Positions 23,515-35,740 of a stretch of 64,000 nt of DNA are shown here, piece after piece; the first letter of the stretch is position 1; each line of letters starts with the position of its first letter. The stretch spans positions 1,550,001 through 1,614,000 of the forward strand of contig NC_135260.1 of assembly GCF_964204865.1 (NCBI RefSeq). Reading direction: 5' to 3'. The stretch is from Styela clava. Its lineage: Eukaryota; Chordata; Ascidiacea; Stolidobranchia; Styelidae. Below the pieces are notes generated by a model. It ran no database searches. It was not told where the DNA came from and saw only the letters and a program-made list of their open reading frames with translations. The translations under genes and the position numbers were made by a program.

Positions 23515-23611
23515 GTTATTGACCAGAGCCTTGACATATCATCCATTAGTCCAAGTAAGAGAAAAAAATCATAGTTCATAGAAAACATCCTGGCGTGCTC
23601 TCGCCAAAAAT

Positions 23612-23868
23612 TGTAGCGTACCGGCAATGTATGAAATAATTATCCAGGTTCAGAATATCTTCTAATATGATCTGACGTCAAGTTTTCTCTCAATAGTCCA
23701 AGTCTTTATGCTATTTTATGTCATTTATTAACAACTCGAACAGTAAACGATCCAAAACAACCAAATCTCCCCAAAGGAACGAAAAGCATAAAATAACAGA
23801 TACCAGGCAGTAAAATGCAAGAAAGACCACATACACAACAAAAACACTGACAAACAAGGGTCGTCACA
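23612..23868 (-). repeat. 5' LTR of the Gypsy-like element (257 bp, shortened)
   Basis: Almost identical to both ends of the 839-bp LTR, with the middle missing. The join is at AACACTGACAAAC|AAGGGTCG. Confidence 0.85.
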
Positions 23869-24613
23869 GTAGTCATGGCCTTGACAGGGGTTACTGGTAT
23901 AGTGCTTTCCTCTGGTTTAGCCAACGCACTAGTGATGACAACATGCAAGTATGGCATACGAAGTGTTTCTTTATTCACAATCGCTTCGCCTTCTTGAACG
24001 TTTGGTTTTTTATCTTTGGTTATTTTTTCTGGTGTTATTCCAATTCTGATAAAATCAGACTTGGTTGAAGGAAATCCAGCCTGAGGATCTGTGAATAGAT
24101 AAAATATTTCCTTTCTGAATAATTTGTAGAATACATCTTTATATCAATTGTTTACTTAAAAATCAGTGAAACAACCATTGTGAGCGAACATCCTCGGCAA
24201 GAACTAAATCAGTTACAGTAACTTTTGGCAAATTGAGCCTATCACAACAGGCTGAGCGATTTGCAGTTCTATGCCATATCACCCCTATGCAGTTATAAAT
24301 TTCAATAGGACACATATGTCTTGTGGCAACACATTTGATCACGAAAAGCAATGTACTGTTATGTATTTTAATTGTAAAAGTAAAGATGTCCAAATCCAAA
24401 ACGAACAAAATGTTTTAACATATTCGGAATTATCATTTTCCATTAGTAGACATGACTATTTCTCAGAAGATACTAACAAAATTATTAAACCAATGATTTT
24501 TGATATTTCTTTTATGCAGTTCCAACGGTTTTGTAAAAATCCATCAAATTCAGATATTTCATGGATTGAGTTATTCTGGTTTGGTCCCAACATGTGTAAT
24601 TTAAAGGTGAAAA

Positions 24614-26700
24614 TCCGTATATACTCGCCGATAAGTCGCACTAATAGTTTTGTGTTAAAAAAATTTAATTTAGAGTTGACTCGCACATAAGTCGCACTGA
24701 AAATCTAGGGATTTAAAAGGCCCTTCCCCTATCCCAGGGGTTCTGAACCTGGGGTTCACGAACCACCAGGGGTTCACGAGAAGATATCCAGGGGTACTTG
24801 AATGGCAGTTGAGTTTCCATGTGTTGTTATTTTTTCATTCCTCTACCATGAGAGGAAAATGCATGCCGATTGAAACTCAGCGTGGATTTCCCTGATCTTG
24901 CGTTGTTGTGACTCAACAATGTGCAATATCAAAAGATAACGTGCTGTTAGCTTCTCGAATTGAAAAACTTATTCGCAATAAACAGGGACAGCCTTCACAC
25001 TAATTTTCTGTATAATTTTCTGAATAAAATGAATACTTTTGTTTATTATCCTTTAAACAAGTGGTCCCCCCTATTTTTGTGGAGCGGTAAAATCGAATTA
25101 AATGTACTCGCGCATCAGCAAAAATTGGAATGAGTGGAATAGGAAATAATAACATATGTTTGCCAAATGTAATCCAATGTCGGGCACTCACTGTGATTCT
25201 AGATAAAAAGGCACACTTGGAAACATTTCACATAAATATTAATAAATAATGCGCCGGCCAACAATGAAAATGAATGAATCAAACGTTGTCCAAAAAAAGA
25301 CTTATTCTTCTCGTTCTTATTGTAATATATCAAAATTCTTTATTGGTCAACTGGTCTCATATTAATCCTTCTGCAGTCAATCAACGCCTCAAACAAAATG
25401 AATTTACAAGGAGATGACAAAGTCGTCGGAAAGAGAAATTGCGTAATAAACAAGCACAACGTCGTTTTGTTAAACAACAAAATTTCCCACAGACCGACAA
25501 AAAAGCTTCCGATCCGAGGACCAGCAGTTGGGAACTACTGCTTTAAAACACAGTTTCAAAATTGTTATTTTACAACTTTGTTTGGTGTCTGATTACTGGG
25601 GGTTCGGGTTGATTATTTCATGACTCGGGGGGTACTTAACAAGAAAAAGGTTGAGAACCCTGCCTAGCTTTTTATACATAGATAACTTCCTGTTTCATTT
25701 TTTTTTTTTTGTGGGGCCTAAAACCCTATGGGACAGACTTTTTACTAACAAAAAATCCCCCTCCTAAAAATGTCATAACTTTTTTTTCAAACGTACGAGT
25801 CCATTCACTCAGATTTCTTTGGGAAGCGGATCTACGCCGCTTCTCACAAGCCGTTTCTCGATACATGATCACAATTATGTCGCCTCATTGCGTTGAAACA
25901 AGAAATGTAAAAAACATTTCGATAAAAGTTTTGTATTTCAAATTGGAGTGATGAATACAAGACAGATTGACTTGACATCTAATATTCCAGAAATAGGGAA
26001 TTACGTCATCGTTCAAACGAGATAAGAGTGGCATTCTGGAGCGAAACGCAATGCAAAATATTCAAGATACAAAGCGTGCATGTTTTCACGAATGTTTCGA
26101 GCAAGCGCAAATATTGTTTGTTTATTATTGTGCGGGTGATGATTACCAGCTTGTTTACGCCTCGGAAACGATTTCTCGCTCACTCAAATTACTTTTTTTC
26201 AAAAAAAACATATTCCTCTGTATATTTCTTAGCTTTCAAATACTTACAGATATAAAACTCGTAAAATTGAAAATATGCGAAAAAGGAGTGACGCGCAACC
26301 GGGGGTCACAAACACTCGGACAAGCATATGATGCTTGAAAACGGCGCGAAAATGTCTCATTGCTTTTGTTTTGAGTTACGTCCACGACAAAACGTATACA
26401 TAAAGAATGTTAACTCTTACTGACCAATCATATTATAGCCATATTCAACTACAAATAAGTGTCATCCCGGCAGTATAAGGATTTATAAAATCAAAATAAA
26501 TGTTTATCGACACCTGTGAGCGATAATAAGTGCATGTACGCAAACGCAGACCATACAATTTTCATGAATAACCAACTCGTTTTTCAATTTTGTTCCGACT
26601 TGGTGGCGATTTGCACTTATGTCGAGCGGATTGGTCGTACCTATATTTTTTTTTAAATATAAGAAAAAAAAATTGCGACCTATCTGCGAGTATGTACGGT
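24614..26700. mobile_element. DNA element with CGTATATACTCG-type ends, about 2.1 kb
   Basis: CCGTATATACTCGCCGATAA at the left and the inverse of CCGTACATACTCGCAGATAG at the right form imperfect terminal repeats of about 28 bp, with a second related motif inside each end (near 24675 and 26600). No transposase is seen and the target duplication is unclear. The superfamily is not assigned. Confidence 0.55.
24735..25662. mobile_element. Non-autonomous hAT element nested in 24614-26700
   Basis: Ends CAGGGGTTCTGAACC and the inverse of CAGGGTTCTCAACC. Target duplications (CCCTATCC / CCTAGCTT) no longer match cleanly, so it is an old insertion. Confidence 0.7.
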
Positions 26701-27083
26701 ATTTATGTTCTGAAGACTCGTACCTGATAACTGGCTTGTCATGCGGTTAGCTTTTCGCCGTATAGCACCTGAAAAATGTTTTGTTTTGAAAAGCATTTAC
26801 TTGGTTATAGAGTTGAGTTATTCGCATTGGTACATAAGTTCGAATACCATTTATGCTAACACTGTATGGTTGCGGTCTCTATCCCAAATCAAATCCATTA
26901 TAAAAACAAAACCTGACTGACTGAAAAATGTTTTTGATAGCTAATTTTGCTAATACAACAGTGGCACTCGGATACTTGCAAAGTGATTGGAATTGCTCGC
27001 ACGTGCCAGAATAACTAAACTAAGAACTTATTTCGCAGGCACTTCTTCGCAAAAAATTGTAGTGTAGTAGTTCGAAAATGATT
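26701..27083. other. Gap between the DNA element and the satellite
   Basis: Nothing recognised. Confidence 0.5.
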
Positions 27084-27780
27084 GACCACTTTCAAACCTC
27101 AAAAAGTTCGAAAACTCGTTGGGTGTAACTACAATGTTTTTGTTGGAATAAGTTCTTATATTAGTCCTCTACACAATGGTGTTTTCGAATTTTTGCCCCA
27201 GCGACCGGAAAAATTCAAAATATTTCGATTTTTGGGTAAAAATAAAAATTTCAGCGAAATTGACCACTTTCAAACTTCAAAAATTTGAAAACTCGTCGGG
27301 TGTCACTACAATTTTCACGTTGGAATAGTTTTTTTTCATTAGTTCTCTATCCAATGTCGTTTTCAAATTTTTGCCCCCGAGACCGGAAAGATTCGAAATA
27401 ATTCGATTTTTTGTAAAACAAATTCAATTTTTTCATAGTTAATCAATTTCAAACCCCAAAAAGTTCGCAAATCCTTCGGATGTCACTATAATATTTTTGT
27501 TGGAATATATTCCTATATTAGTCTTCTATCCAATGGTAGATTCAAATCTTTGCTGCCGAGACCGAAAAAATTCGAAATACCAAGTTTTTTTTATTAAAAA
27601 AATTCAATTTTTTCCCAAATAATCATTTTCAAACCCCAAAAAATTCGCAAACTCGTCGGATGTCACTATAATATTTTTGTTGGAATATATTTCTATATTA
27701 GTCTTCTATCCAATGGTAGATTCAAATCTGTGCCCCCGAGACCGGAAAGATTCGAAATAATTCGATTCGAACATTAAATT
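27084..27780. repeat. Satellite-like tandem repeat, about 179-bp unit, four copies
   Basis: The motif TTTCAAAC recurs at 27090, 27268, 27447 and 27627 (periods 178, 179 and 180). Each unit holds CAAATCTTTGC-CCCGAGACCGGAAA and TGTTGGAATA in the same order. Divergence between copies is moderate. A fifth copy starts but is lost after 27780. Confidence 0.88.
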
Positions 27781-28764
27781 TTCGCATAATCGCAGATTTT
27801 TGAACCTACATTTTGTTTGACCAGGAAACACTTTATTCAGTTATTATGAAATTTGGGAATATAAGTTAGATATTTGGCTGGCATGACAGTGTTGACCTGA
27901 GTGACATATCATTTTTATAGTCGACGGCAATGCGATACCCCTAATAAGTACCGGTATAACAGTATAAATCTTTGGGCCACATACTGACATCTATATTGAT
28001 GATAGTCAATAAATACTGAAATAACAATACTGGTGCCGGCACCGTAAACTCAACAACTTTGTTACTAACCTGATGAAGTAGCAACATCGTGATCCTTATA
28101 TCCCCCTGTTGCCATATTTGAACAATGTACGCTTTCAGCTCTAACTTTAAAAGCTTAGCGCAAACAGTATTATGAAAAATAAGATTTTTTTTGACTTTTC
28201 TGTCAAATCTAAACGGAAATAAAAGAATATCCTCATCAATGTAAAATAAAATAATTACACAAACCGGTACTGTAACAGAAAAGCATTATCAGTGGTATAG
28301 TAAATTCAGGTTACACTGACATACAAAGACATGATGCGGTACCTACGGCAAGCAGAACGGCACTGGAGTGGTAGCCACTTGCCAGTAACCACAGCTCAGC
28401 CATAATTCTGTAATTAGATAGAGCGAATATATATGGGCTTTGGAGCGAACAGGAACAACCCCAACACAACGATGACGTCAATGATCATGTTGACCACTAG
28501 ATGTCAGCCTGTAATGAGTATCGGGCGTTCCTCTAGTCTAGTCTAAGACCTGACATGGGAAAACCACGGTCCGTTAGATAATTCTATTAATTCCAATGGT
28601 TCTTAAGATGTGACTTGTCCCAGTTGTACTGCGATTTACTCACATAAGCACATATTAGAATTCACAATACGAGCGCATCGTCACCTTGGGTATGTGTTCT
28701 GATATAAATTCTTTATTTGATCCCAGTATAATGTATTTCCGGTAATTGTTGGTTAATTTTCCTT
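27781..28764. other. Gap; short SINE-body scrap only
   Basis: A fragment near 28545-28600 (GACCTGACATGGGAAAACCA) resembles the family-1 SINE body. Nothing else recognised. Confidence 0.45.
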
Positions 28765-28850
28765 ACTACCATCAGCGGGACTCGAACTCACTTTGATTCA
28801 ATTTTGCTGACTACCAATTTTGTAGGCTACAATTGCACCACCCGACATAG
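28765..28850 (-). mobile_element. tRNA-derived SINE head, family 3
   Basis: On minus, GGGTGGTGCAATTGTAGCCT provides an A box, and GAGTTCGAGTCCC about 50 bases on a B box. It differs from families 1 and 2. The acceptor-stem halves do not pair, so a SINE head or tRNA relic is more likely than a tRNA gene. Confidence 0.5.
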
Positions 28851-30984
28851 AAATGTTGCAAAAATACTTAGAACTTTAACGACAGTCAATTTCGCACTTT
28901 GTTGAACCAATCATACCAGTGACCACCAGTGGTTCACTGGTAATGGTCGACCACTTTCCCAGAAATTTCTGTTCCGTACAAGAGCAGCTTATTCGGCGAT
29001 GCATTTATGCATTTATCGATGCTTGTGAGCCGTCTATGGAGATTGACAAGTCGCACTCGAGTACTCCAATTCTCACTAATTGAAGCCAAAATAATGAGTT
29101 TTGGGGGGTTAGAAATACCTATTTCTAATGTCGATTTTGATAGAAACTGCAAAAACATTGAGTTAACTAAACATTTTCTTGACCTGTTTTTGTTAACGCC
29201 AAGTCAGGGTTGTTTTTAGAATAAAGTTGGGTTTCGGAACTCAAATATCTACGTCACATACTTGCTGGATAGGTGCTATGGATTTCCCCTTGGCAATTTT
29301 TTTAACAAATTTGTAAAAAAAAATACCTGTCTTATGAATGTGTGTCTAGTTTCAACCTCAGCCTTTTTTGTGTAGTTTTCAGACTAAACGATACCACGGC
29401 CATGATTATAGCCAAAATCGTTGCTAGGAATTTCATAATTGTATTTACGGAATCTGGCGCTACAATGTTTTCGATGACGTCACCCACTAATTATTACTAC
29501 ATAAAAGCTTCAAAATACTACGATTGTGATTATATCGGCGATAATAGGCGCAACCTATCGTAAAAACGCTAAGTGGGTACAGCAAAATTGACCACTCACC
29601 CATCATGTATGATCAAGTAAAATTTTCACATTTTTCCTTCACATTACAAGGCCAAGGACGAAATGGATCAATAAAAAATCATGCTGTGCTAATACAAACT
29701 AGATTAAAATAAAATTGCCCGCTATTGCTTATCCAATGTATATGTGATTCATACCAGATATTTCAAAGTTATTATTCAACATTTTCGAATTGTTGCTATT
29801 TATAAATCTGGCGGTACCAGATTATGCTAAAGTCGTTTTTCGCTTTGAGTTAATGAATAAAGTATACGTCGATTCGGATAGAGACATTCTTGAGTTGAAA
29901 TTATACATAAAATATAACTGTGCTCTCCGACCAAGCCACTCCACGGAACGTTTCGACCTATATTTTGTCAACGTATTATAAGAGCTAAAAATTCTGCTTC
30001 ACACATGTAGATCGTTTCAAAAGGCAATACAATTTTATTTCTAATGTCTACCCGAACGTTTATTAATAAATATCAGTAACTGATTTTATGTATTTGATGT
30101 TTTTAAAGTGGCTTTTGAATCAATTTCTGGATAAATGTCGAAAATTCACATTTTTAGGAATTGCAATGCGTTTGATGAGCGTCACTTTTAGAACTACGCT
30201 GACATTACATTGTTTTTTTCCAAGCCTTTTGTCATCCAAATGTAAAATACGAAGTCAATACCTATTTATACTTGATAGCGAGGGCGCATCAGCGGTGGGG
30301 CGTTAGGAATACTCAGAGAGAGAGTGTATTCTTTTCCCAATTCAGGTGTGGGACACATTCAGGTGTGGGTTAGGATTGATATATGCAAAAATTTTCATGC
30401 TACATCCAATGGACCTTTCCCCAAGCATCGACTTCCTTGTTTACTTCGTGACATTGGCCAACCAGCAAGATGCAAAAAGTGACGTAACAATGCTCCCTTT
30501 TCGCATCCGCTCAGACACTTTTCTCACTCAGACAGATTTTCAGGCGTGGTCGTAAACATTACCTCGTTTTCGCGTTTTTGAACTATATTCGTTAGTTTTC
30601 CGTTGTGTTTCATAAATTGAAATATAAATCAGAAAATTCAATGATCACTCTGTCTCCTTAAGAGTTTTAATTCAATTGCAGTAATAAAAAATTGGTGTAG
30701 AAATAGCTGTGATAGACTGGGCTAAAATTCTTTACCGGTACTTTAAAAAAACAGATTGTTGTATGCGATGAATCATAATGATGGTTCGAAACAAATACCC
30801 CATTTTACAGGCGCCAACTCGCGAAACCACTCTTAAAATAAGCACCGAAAATTATGCAATGGTAAAGTATAGGAAGAATTTTTTGGGGGTCAAAGGTCGG
30901 GGAAAGGTCCATAAAAGTACTTTAGGTACGAAACTACGACGAAAAACTAGACCCGAGTTTGTGGATTAAGCCGTTCAAGAACTA
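28851..30984. other. Gap with no recognised gene
   Basis: Several 60-75-codon frames exist, none with motif, splice or composition support. Confidence 0.45.
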
Positions 30985-31165
30985 TACATTATGTCAATAT
31001 GTGGATAGATTACCAATTAATCGCGCTACTACTTGGTGTAACAATATGCCGGTCAAGTTGCCAGAACAAATTGAAAGCAGGGATCCATTGTTCCCCTACC
31101 GGAACTTTTTTCTGGGTTATTCATCCTATTTTGTCCTATTTGCCTGTACGTTTATATTGTAATTT
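30985..31165 (+). repeat. Dispersed repeat, partner of 14540-14730
   Basis: Matches the reverse complement of 14540-14730 across ACATTATGTCAATATGTGGA, AATATGCCGGTCAA and CATCCTATTTTGTCCTA. Family unknown. Confidence 0.6.
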
Positions 31166-31265
31166 AGTCCCTTGGCAAAATTCAATTTACATTGTCGGAA
31201 ACGAAAAGGACATAACGATCGTTTTGTTGTTCTTTAACACTTTTTGGACACCTAGTGGAAATATT

Positions 31266-31830
31266 TAAAAACCGCTTTTCTCTTTGATCACTTGACCAAT
31301 TGCTTTGAAATTTTTAGTGGTTAAAGATGAAATTTTCCTCCAGAAGTCTATTACTTTTATTTATTTCAAATATTCCTGTTAGCTCTGTGAGATTTTGTTT
31401 TTGTTTGCTATGACGTCGCCGAACGTTCTGCGGACATCGGACGCCATTTTGTGTCCTACTATACTGCTTCGCTTGGTGTGAATATATTTATAGACTGTGA
31501 TCTGACGGTACGGTAAACCGTACTGTTCTGCGAACAGACGTGTCCATATATTTAGGCGTAGCTCTCTTGTTGTTATTATTATTATTTTTTCTCCGTCAAT
31601 AGCATTAAAAAATCGCTTTTCTCTTCGAATACTGGACCAATTCTTTTGATATTTTCAGTGGTTAAAGATTGATTTTTTTGCCAGCAGACTACTACTTTTA
31701 CTTTTTTCAAAAATTTCTGTGGACTTCAAGAGATTCGTTTTTTATGTGTCAGAATGAAAAATAGCGACACCTTGTGACGTGTCTATACGCCATTTTGTGT
31801 CCGACTGTACTGCTTCGCTTGGTGTGAATC
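31266..31830. repeat. Direct repeat pair with a conserved linker; dispersed family
   Basis: Units 31266-31482 and 31606-31830 share CTTTTCTCTT...GACCAATT, GTGGTTAAAGAT, ACGCCATTTTGTGTCC and TGCTTCGCTTGGTGTGAAT. The linker 31483-31575 contains TACGGTAAACCGTA and GTGTCCATATATTTAGGCGT, and recurs at 35640-35736. The unit recurs inverted at about 60070-60240. This is an unassigned interspersed repeat. Confidence 0.7.
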
Positions 31831-32060
31831 AATGACATTAAACAACATGATGCGCAACCTCGGCATTTTTGGCCGAAGATCGTATCCGATAGCACGCTCC
31901 AATGCACATACTTGACGAGACGAAAACGAGCGGATGTGTGCTGCTTTCAAGGCATAGCACGAATTGTGTTCGTGTCTGCTTTGACAGTTGTTGTCGATTT
32001 TAAGGATATTTTGGAAAATTGAGGGTAAAAAGAAATCGGAAAAAGGTAAGGTAAATACTA
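31831..32060. repeat. Inverted partner of 35540-35650
   Basis: ATTAAACAACATGA and ACGCTCCAATGCACAT are the inverse of ATCATGTTGTTTAAT and ATGTGCATTGGAGCGT near 35555-35630, so the repeat family at 31.3 kb is present twice in opposite arrangements. Confidence 0.55.
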
Positions 32061-32567
32061 TTGTTATATATAACACCCGGGCATAGCACTGTTAAGTACA
32101 TGTGGGAAAGCCAGCTTTTGTCAAATACTACAAAGTTAATAATTCAGTACGGTACGTAGTTGCCCATTTGCCAAAATTGCATATTTACTTACCCTTTATG
32201 GTTTCAAATAGTTCATGCACCTCCATTTAGATTTTTTTATTTCAGTGAGGATATATACTCATTGCTGTAACATACTATTGCTCATTCACTTTTATTTGCG
32301 TATTGAATCAAAGGGTTACCAAGTTCACCTAACATTTCACTCATACCGGTCTATATTGTATAGTCTGATCTCTCAAGTATTTGGAGCCACGAATGCTTGT
32401 AATTTTCTGACTAAACCCCTTTATTAGTTGGTTTATACACCAAATTCAGTAGAACATTATTTACATTAAACATGAGATATTGGATTCATTAGCTTTTCCA
32501 TTCTAAATCATATAGACTGCTTTATTTATTCTTAACGAAAATTAATAAATTTCCTCTCTTTCTTCAG

Positions 32568-32778
32568 ATGGGAAAGTTGTGGACAAACCTGTCTAAGCAT
32601 TGTGAGACTCCTGTAGCACATGGGGCAATAGCAAAAATAGTAAGTATATCAATCAAGAAATTAAGCCGACATAAAGCAAAACTTTCAACTATTCGTCTAA
32701 CATCAATTTCTTATTATTTATTCACAGGACAACTGTAGCAGAAGGGGAGATATCAGAAGTCTGGCTACGTATCAGTGA
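32568..32778 (+). CDS. Possible two-exon small open frame (40 codons)
   Basis: Exons 32568-32639 and 32728-32778 are bounded by TTCTTCAG|ATG, ATA|GTAAGT and TTCACAG|GAC and join in phase 0 to a 40-residue frame with no recognised domain. The splice sites are good. The peptide shows no signal sequence or conserved motif. It could equally be a spliced non-coding transcript or chance. Confidence 0.22.
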
Positions 32779-33153
32779 CAGTGTGATTCCAAGAAATATA
32801 GTTAGAATACTTCATAAATGTTTGCAATAGAAGAACAACCTATGGAGACATGCAAAGACATTTGACCCTCCGGTAGAGTTGTGTATGGCCCCTACATCCT
32901 GCAAGGCTTGAGGAAAATAACTAAGAATTCCAAAGCGTAAGATTGCATAAGCGGTCTTATTTGTGAAAAGGCACAAAACATGCCAGGCATACTTAAAACA
33001 GCTTTGAAAATGAGGATTACGGGTCACTCACTACACCTGTGTTAGAATTGGTTCATCAACTTTTGGTAGTACTATAGAAGAAATTCAGGAAAGGGTGTAA
33101 TCATAATCCATGATAAAATACTGGTATATATTTTAGACAACTTTAATCTAGAC

Positions 33154-34329
33154 CAGGGATGTCAAACTCGCGGCCCCAGAGAACTTCCAGTGGGCCCTCG
33201 AACGCTTAACAATAGTTGTAATAGTATTTTGGAAGTTTTTTTTATCTAAATGTAACAGATTTTTCAAACTTTTTTAAGTGAAATTGAATATTTACACAGA
33301 AAACAATTTACTGAAAGTAGTTTTGAGAAATTAATTTTTTTTTGTTCACATTTTGACCCATTTAAGAATACACATCAAGCTAGCAAAAAAATACTTGAAT
33401 AAAACACTTTGAGTGATTAAATTAAACGCAAAGTACATGAAGAAGGTGGCATTTTTGAAGAAAATCGGAGTTGCGATATTTCTGCCTTTCACAAAATTCT
33501 CTGAAGCACATTGATTAATTTGTCATATTTCCATCAATACAATGAAATAACACGATATGCTCAGCAGTCAATAAAACAAATTCGAAGACCAACTTCGAAC
33601 AGAAAATTTCCATGTGTTTGTATATTAATATAATTATACAACGACTTAGTTACTAAAAATCAATATCAATAATATTTCAAGCAATCCTATGCCATGCAAT
33701 GTGGCGCGAAATGTCTTGTCGAAAAAATCTGTCATTTGTTTTTTTACTGATTTATACATGAAATGATAAAAGTAACTTTTTTGCAATACTGGAAATAATT
33801 AAGCATTCGCAAAGATCCAGATTAACCCATGATCATGTGACCTCGTTAGTTAGAGTGGGTACTATAAAATCATTTCAGCCTGGCCTTAGTATGCTGTTGA
33901 CACAAAAAAGATGCCAAACGTCAGGACAAATGTAATTAAAAAAAACATTGAGTTTATATTGTAGTATTTTTGTTAATTTTAGGTCCATATATTTAGATTA
34001 AGTCATTTTTTTAGTGTATGTATTATTCTTTCCTTATCCAAAGTAAAAATGATTTTGATGGTTGTACATAGAATTTTATGATTTTTTGTAATAAATACAG
34101 TAACTTGCAATAATAGTGGAATGCAAATATTAATATGTAATTGCATTTGAAATTGAAGAAAATAATAAAACTTAATCCAACTGTTTAGTTGCATCCTAAT
34201 ATATGTCACAAATTAAAACTATCTTGAAAATATCTTTCAAGTATACATTATCGAAAACTGTTTTCGGCCCTTTTTACAATTTCCAACAGGCAATGCGGCT
34301 CTCGAAAACCCATGAGTTTGACACCACTG
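33154..34329. mobile_element. Non-autonomous hAT element, 1176 bp
   Basis: Ends CAGGGATGTCAAACTC and the inverse of CAGTGGTGTCAAACTC (14 of 16). The flanks ATCTAGAC and ATCTATTC agree at five of eight bases, consistent with a decayed 8-bp duplication. No coding capacity. Confidence 0.78.
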
Positions 34330-35520
34330 ATCTATTCTAGACGATTCAAGCATTGCTTTGGGAAATAATGTCACTTCAATTAAATTGAAAACAATCTCGC
34401 TATATCAAATACAAAATTGTTGCTATCATAAAGATAAACCAATTCAGCCACTCGGAATATATTGGCCTTCACAAAGCAATGGAGGCAAAATTGAGAGTTC
34501 ATGAGCTATGAACTTTTGCTCTTTTCTTTGTCTTGAACTTTTCATACTCCACAGCCCCTATTATTTTTTTTTCAATTTTAATTACCATGTGCTGGTCATA
34601 CATATCTTTAACTTGTATTTTCTGTCATGATGTATTATCTCAATGTGTCAAACTTTTAATTAGTGTGCATATTTTGCTTCCAGATGACATAAATGTATTG
34701 TCTTGTTTATTACCTCAGCTTGGAGTATTGACAAGAAAAAGGTGCCAATAAATTACGAAATTTTTTTTTAACTCTTTGTTATAATCAGAATTTATTAATA
34801 GGAATTATAAACAGCCAATAATCAATGAAAATTATATGCGGAATCCCTCAGAATAAATTTGTCTTCTAAAATCGGAGGAAGGCAAAACATATAGGTAGTT
34901 TCCATTCACACAAGTCTTTCAAGAAGACTTGTTCGAGCCAAACTAAATGAGCATCGTCAGGTGATCGGTAAGGCTGCAAGTCAAATCAGCCCTGCAACCT
35001 CCTGCATAGAAGATAATATTAATTAATGGGCTATGAGCTAAATTCCTAAATTTAGACACCAACCTATTTACGAGGCATTATGTACCAGCAATGTTACCTA
35101 CGATTAACTAAATATGTAATATGTCTAATAAATTCACCTACTAAAGCAAGTTCGATAGGTGCAAACTTTGTTTTATGGAATTGTATCGCAGCACCGTTAA
35201 GAGTAGTAAAAACAGTTTTGCTGTTTTGTATGACACCCTTTTTAAATGAAATTTCAATGTTTGAGCGCAAACATTAAAATTACTAACTTTGAACTTTGTC
35301 ATTATCTGCAAAATGTCCCAAACAAATCTGTACGCTATCGCGTTTGTAATCTTCTCTGCTAAAAAAAACGTCTATGATGTCCAGAATTACTCTTTACAGC
35401 TTGTCTGCCATTCCAGCTTCAGCAAAACTTCTTAGATATAGAGATTATTTTATTTCGTTACAGGCGCAAAACGGCAGGTACTACACGTAAAGAGGACGCC
35501 GAGTAGCAAAAGCGAGCGGT
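34330..35520. other. Gap with no recognised gene
   Basis: No element ends, exons or RNA genes recognised. Confidence 0.45.
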
Positions 35521-35740
35521 AAACGGTCGCGAAAGGCGACGAGAAATATGTGCATTGGAGCGTATCATGAAATACAATCTTTCGCATGTAGTCTTATGGA
35601 GTGACATCAGAGTTGTCTATCATGTTGTTTAATGTTATTGGTGTGAATATACTTGTAGACTGTAATCTGACGGTACGGTAAACCGTACTGTACTGCGAAC
35701 AGACGTGTCCATATATTTGGGCGTAGCTCTCTTGTCTTAT
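35521..35740. repeat. Dispersed repeat, related to 31483-31575 and 31831-32060
   Basis: Carries CGGTACGGTAAACCGTACTG and GTGTCCATATATTTGGGCGT, as in the 31-kb repeat. Confidence 0.6.

Larger units (their letters stand above)
21821..23868 (-). mobile_element. Gypsy-like LTR retrotransposon, defective
   Basis: LTRs lie at 21821-22659 and 23612-23868 (TGTAGCG...CGTCACA as read on plus), and the target duplication GTAG at 21817-21820 and 23869-23872. The purine tract, read on minus as AGAAGAGGGGGGTAA, abuts the 21821-22659 LTR, so the element is transcribed on the minus strand. The 950-bp interior keeps only an aspartic-protease remnant. Gag, reverse transcriptase and integrase are gone, so it cannot move itself. 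The LTRs are unequal: the 5' LTR (minus orientation) lacks about 580 bp that the other has. Confidence 0.85.
20214..24088 (-). pseudogene. ZU5 plus UPA-like domain gene (3' exons), interrupted
   Basis: Exons seen: 23873-24088, 20902 to about 21792, and 20214-20365 with stop TGA at 20214-20216. The central exon encodes a ZU5 domain (GRKVELFGCVITIPEEAL, then ISPILGCRPSIQFNKPV and EFEVNHFS) and about 110 further residues resembling UPA. The last exon is a Ser/Asn/Thr-rich tail, phase 1 after donor GAAG|GTAAGA. HFS (21359-21367) is the triplet at which PIDD and NLRP1/CARD8 FIIND domains cut themselves. Two defects: a one-base loss near 21690, just after the Gly-Gly-Lys that opens ZU5, shifts the frame; and an LTR element sits between the first two exons. 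The LTR target may be a 50-bp intron (CCA|GTAACC ... ATAAG|GGG), so the insertion need not be lethal. Upstream exons were not recognised. Gene identity is inferred from family motifs. Confidence 0.6.

Noticed and set aside
27084-27780. CRISPR array
   Set aside because: Direct repeats are contiguous 179-bp monomers without unique spacers, in an animal genome.
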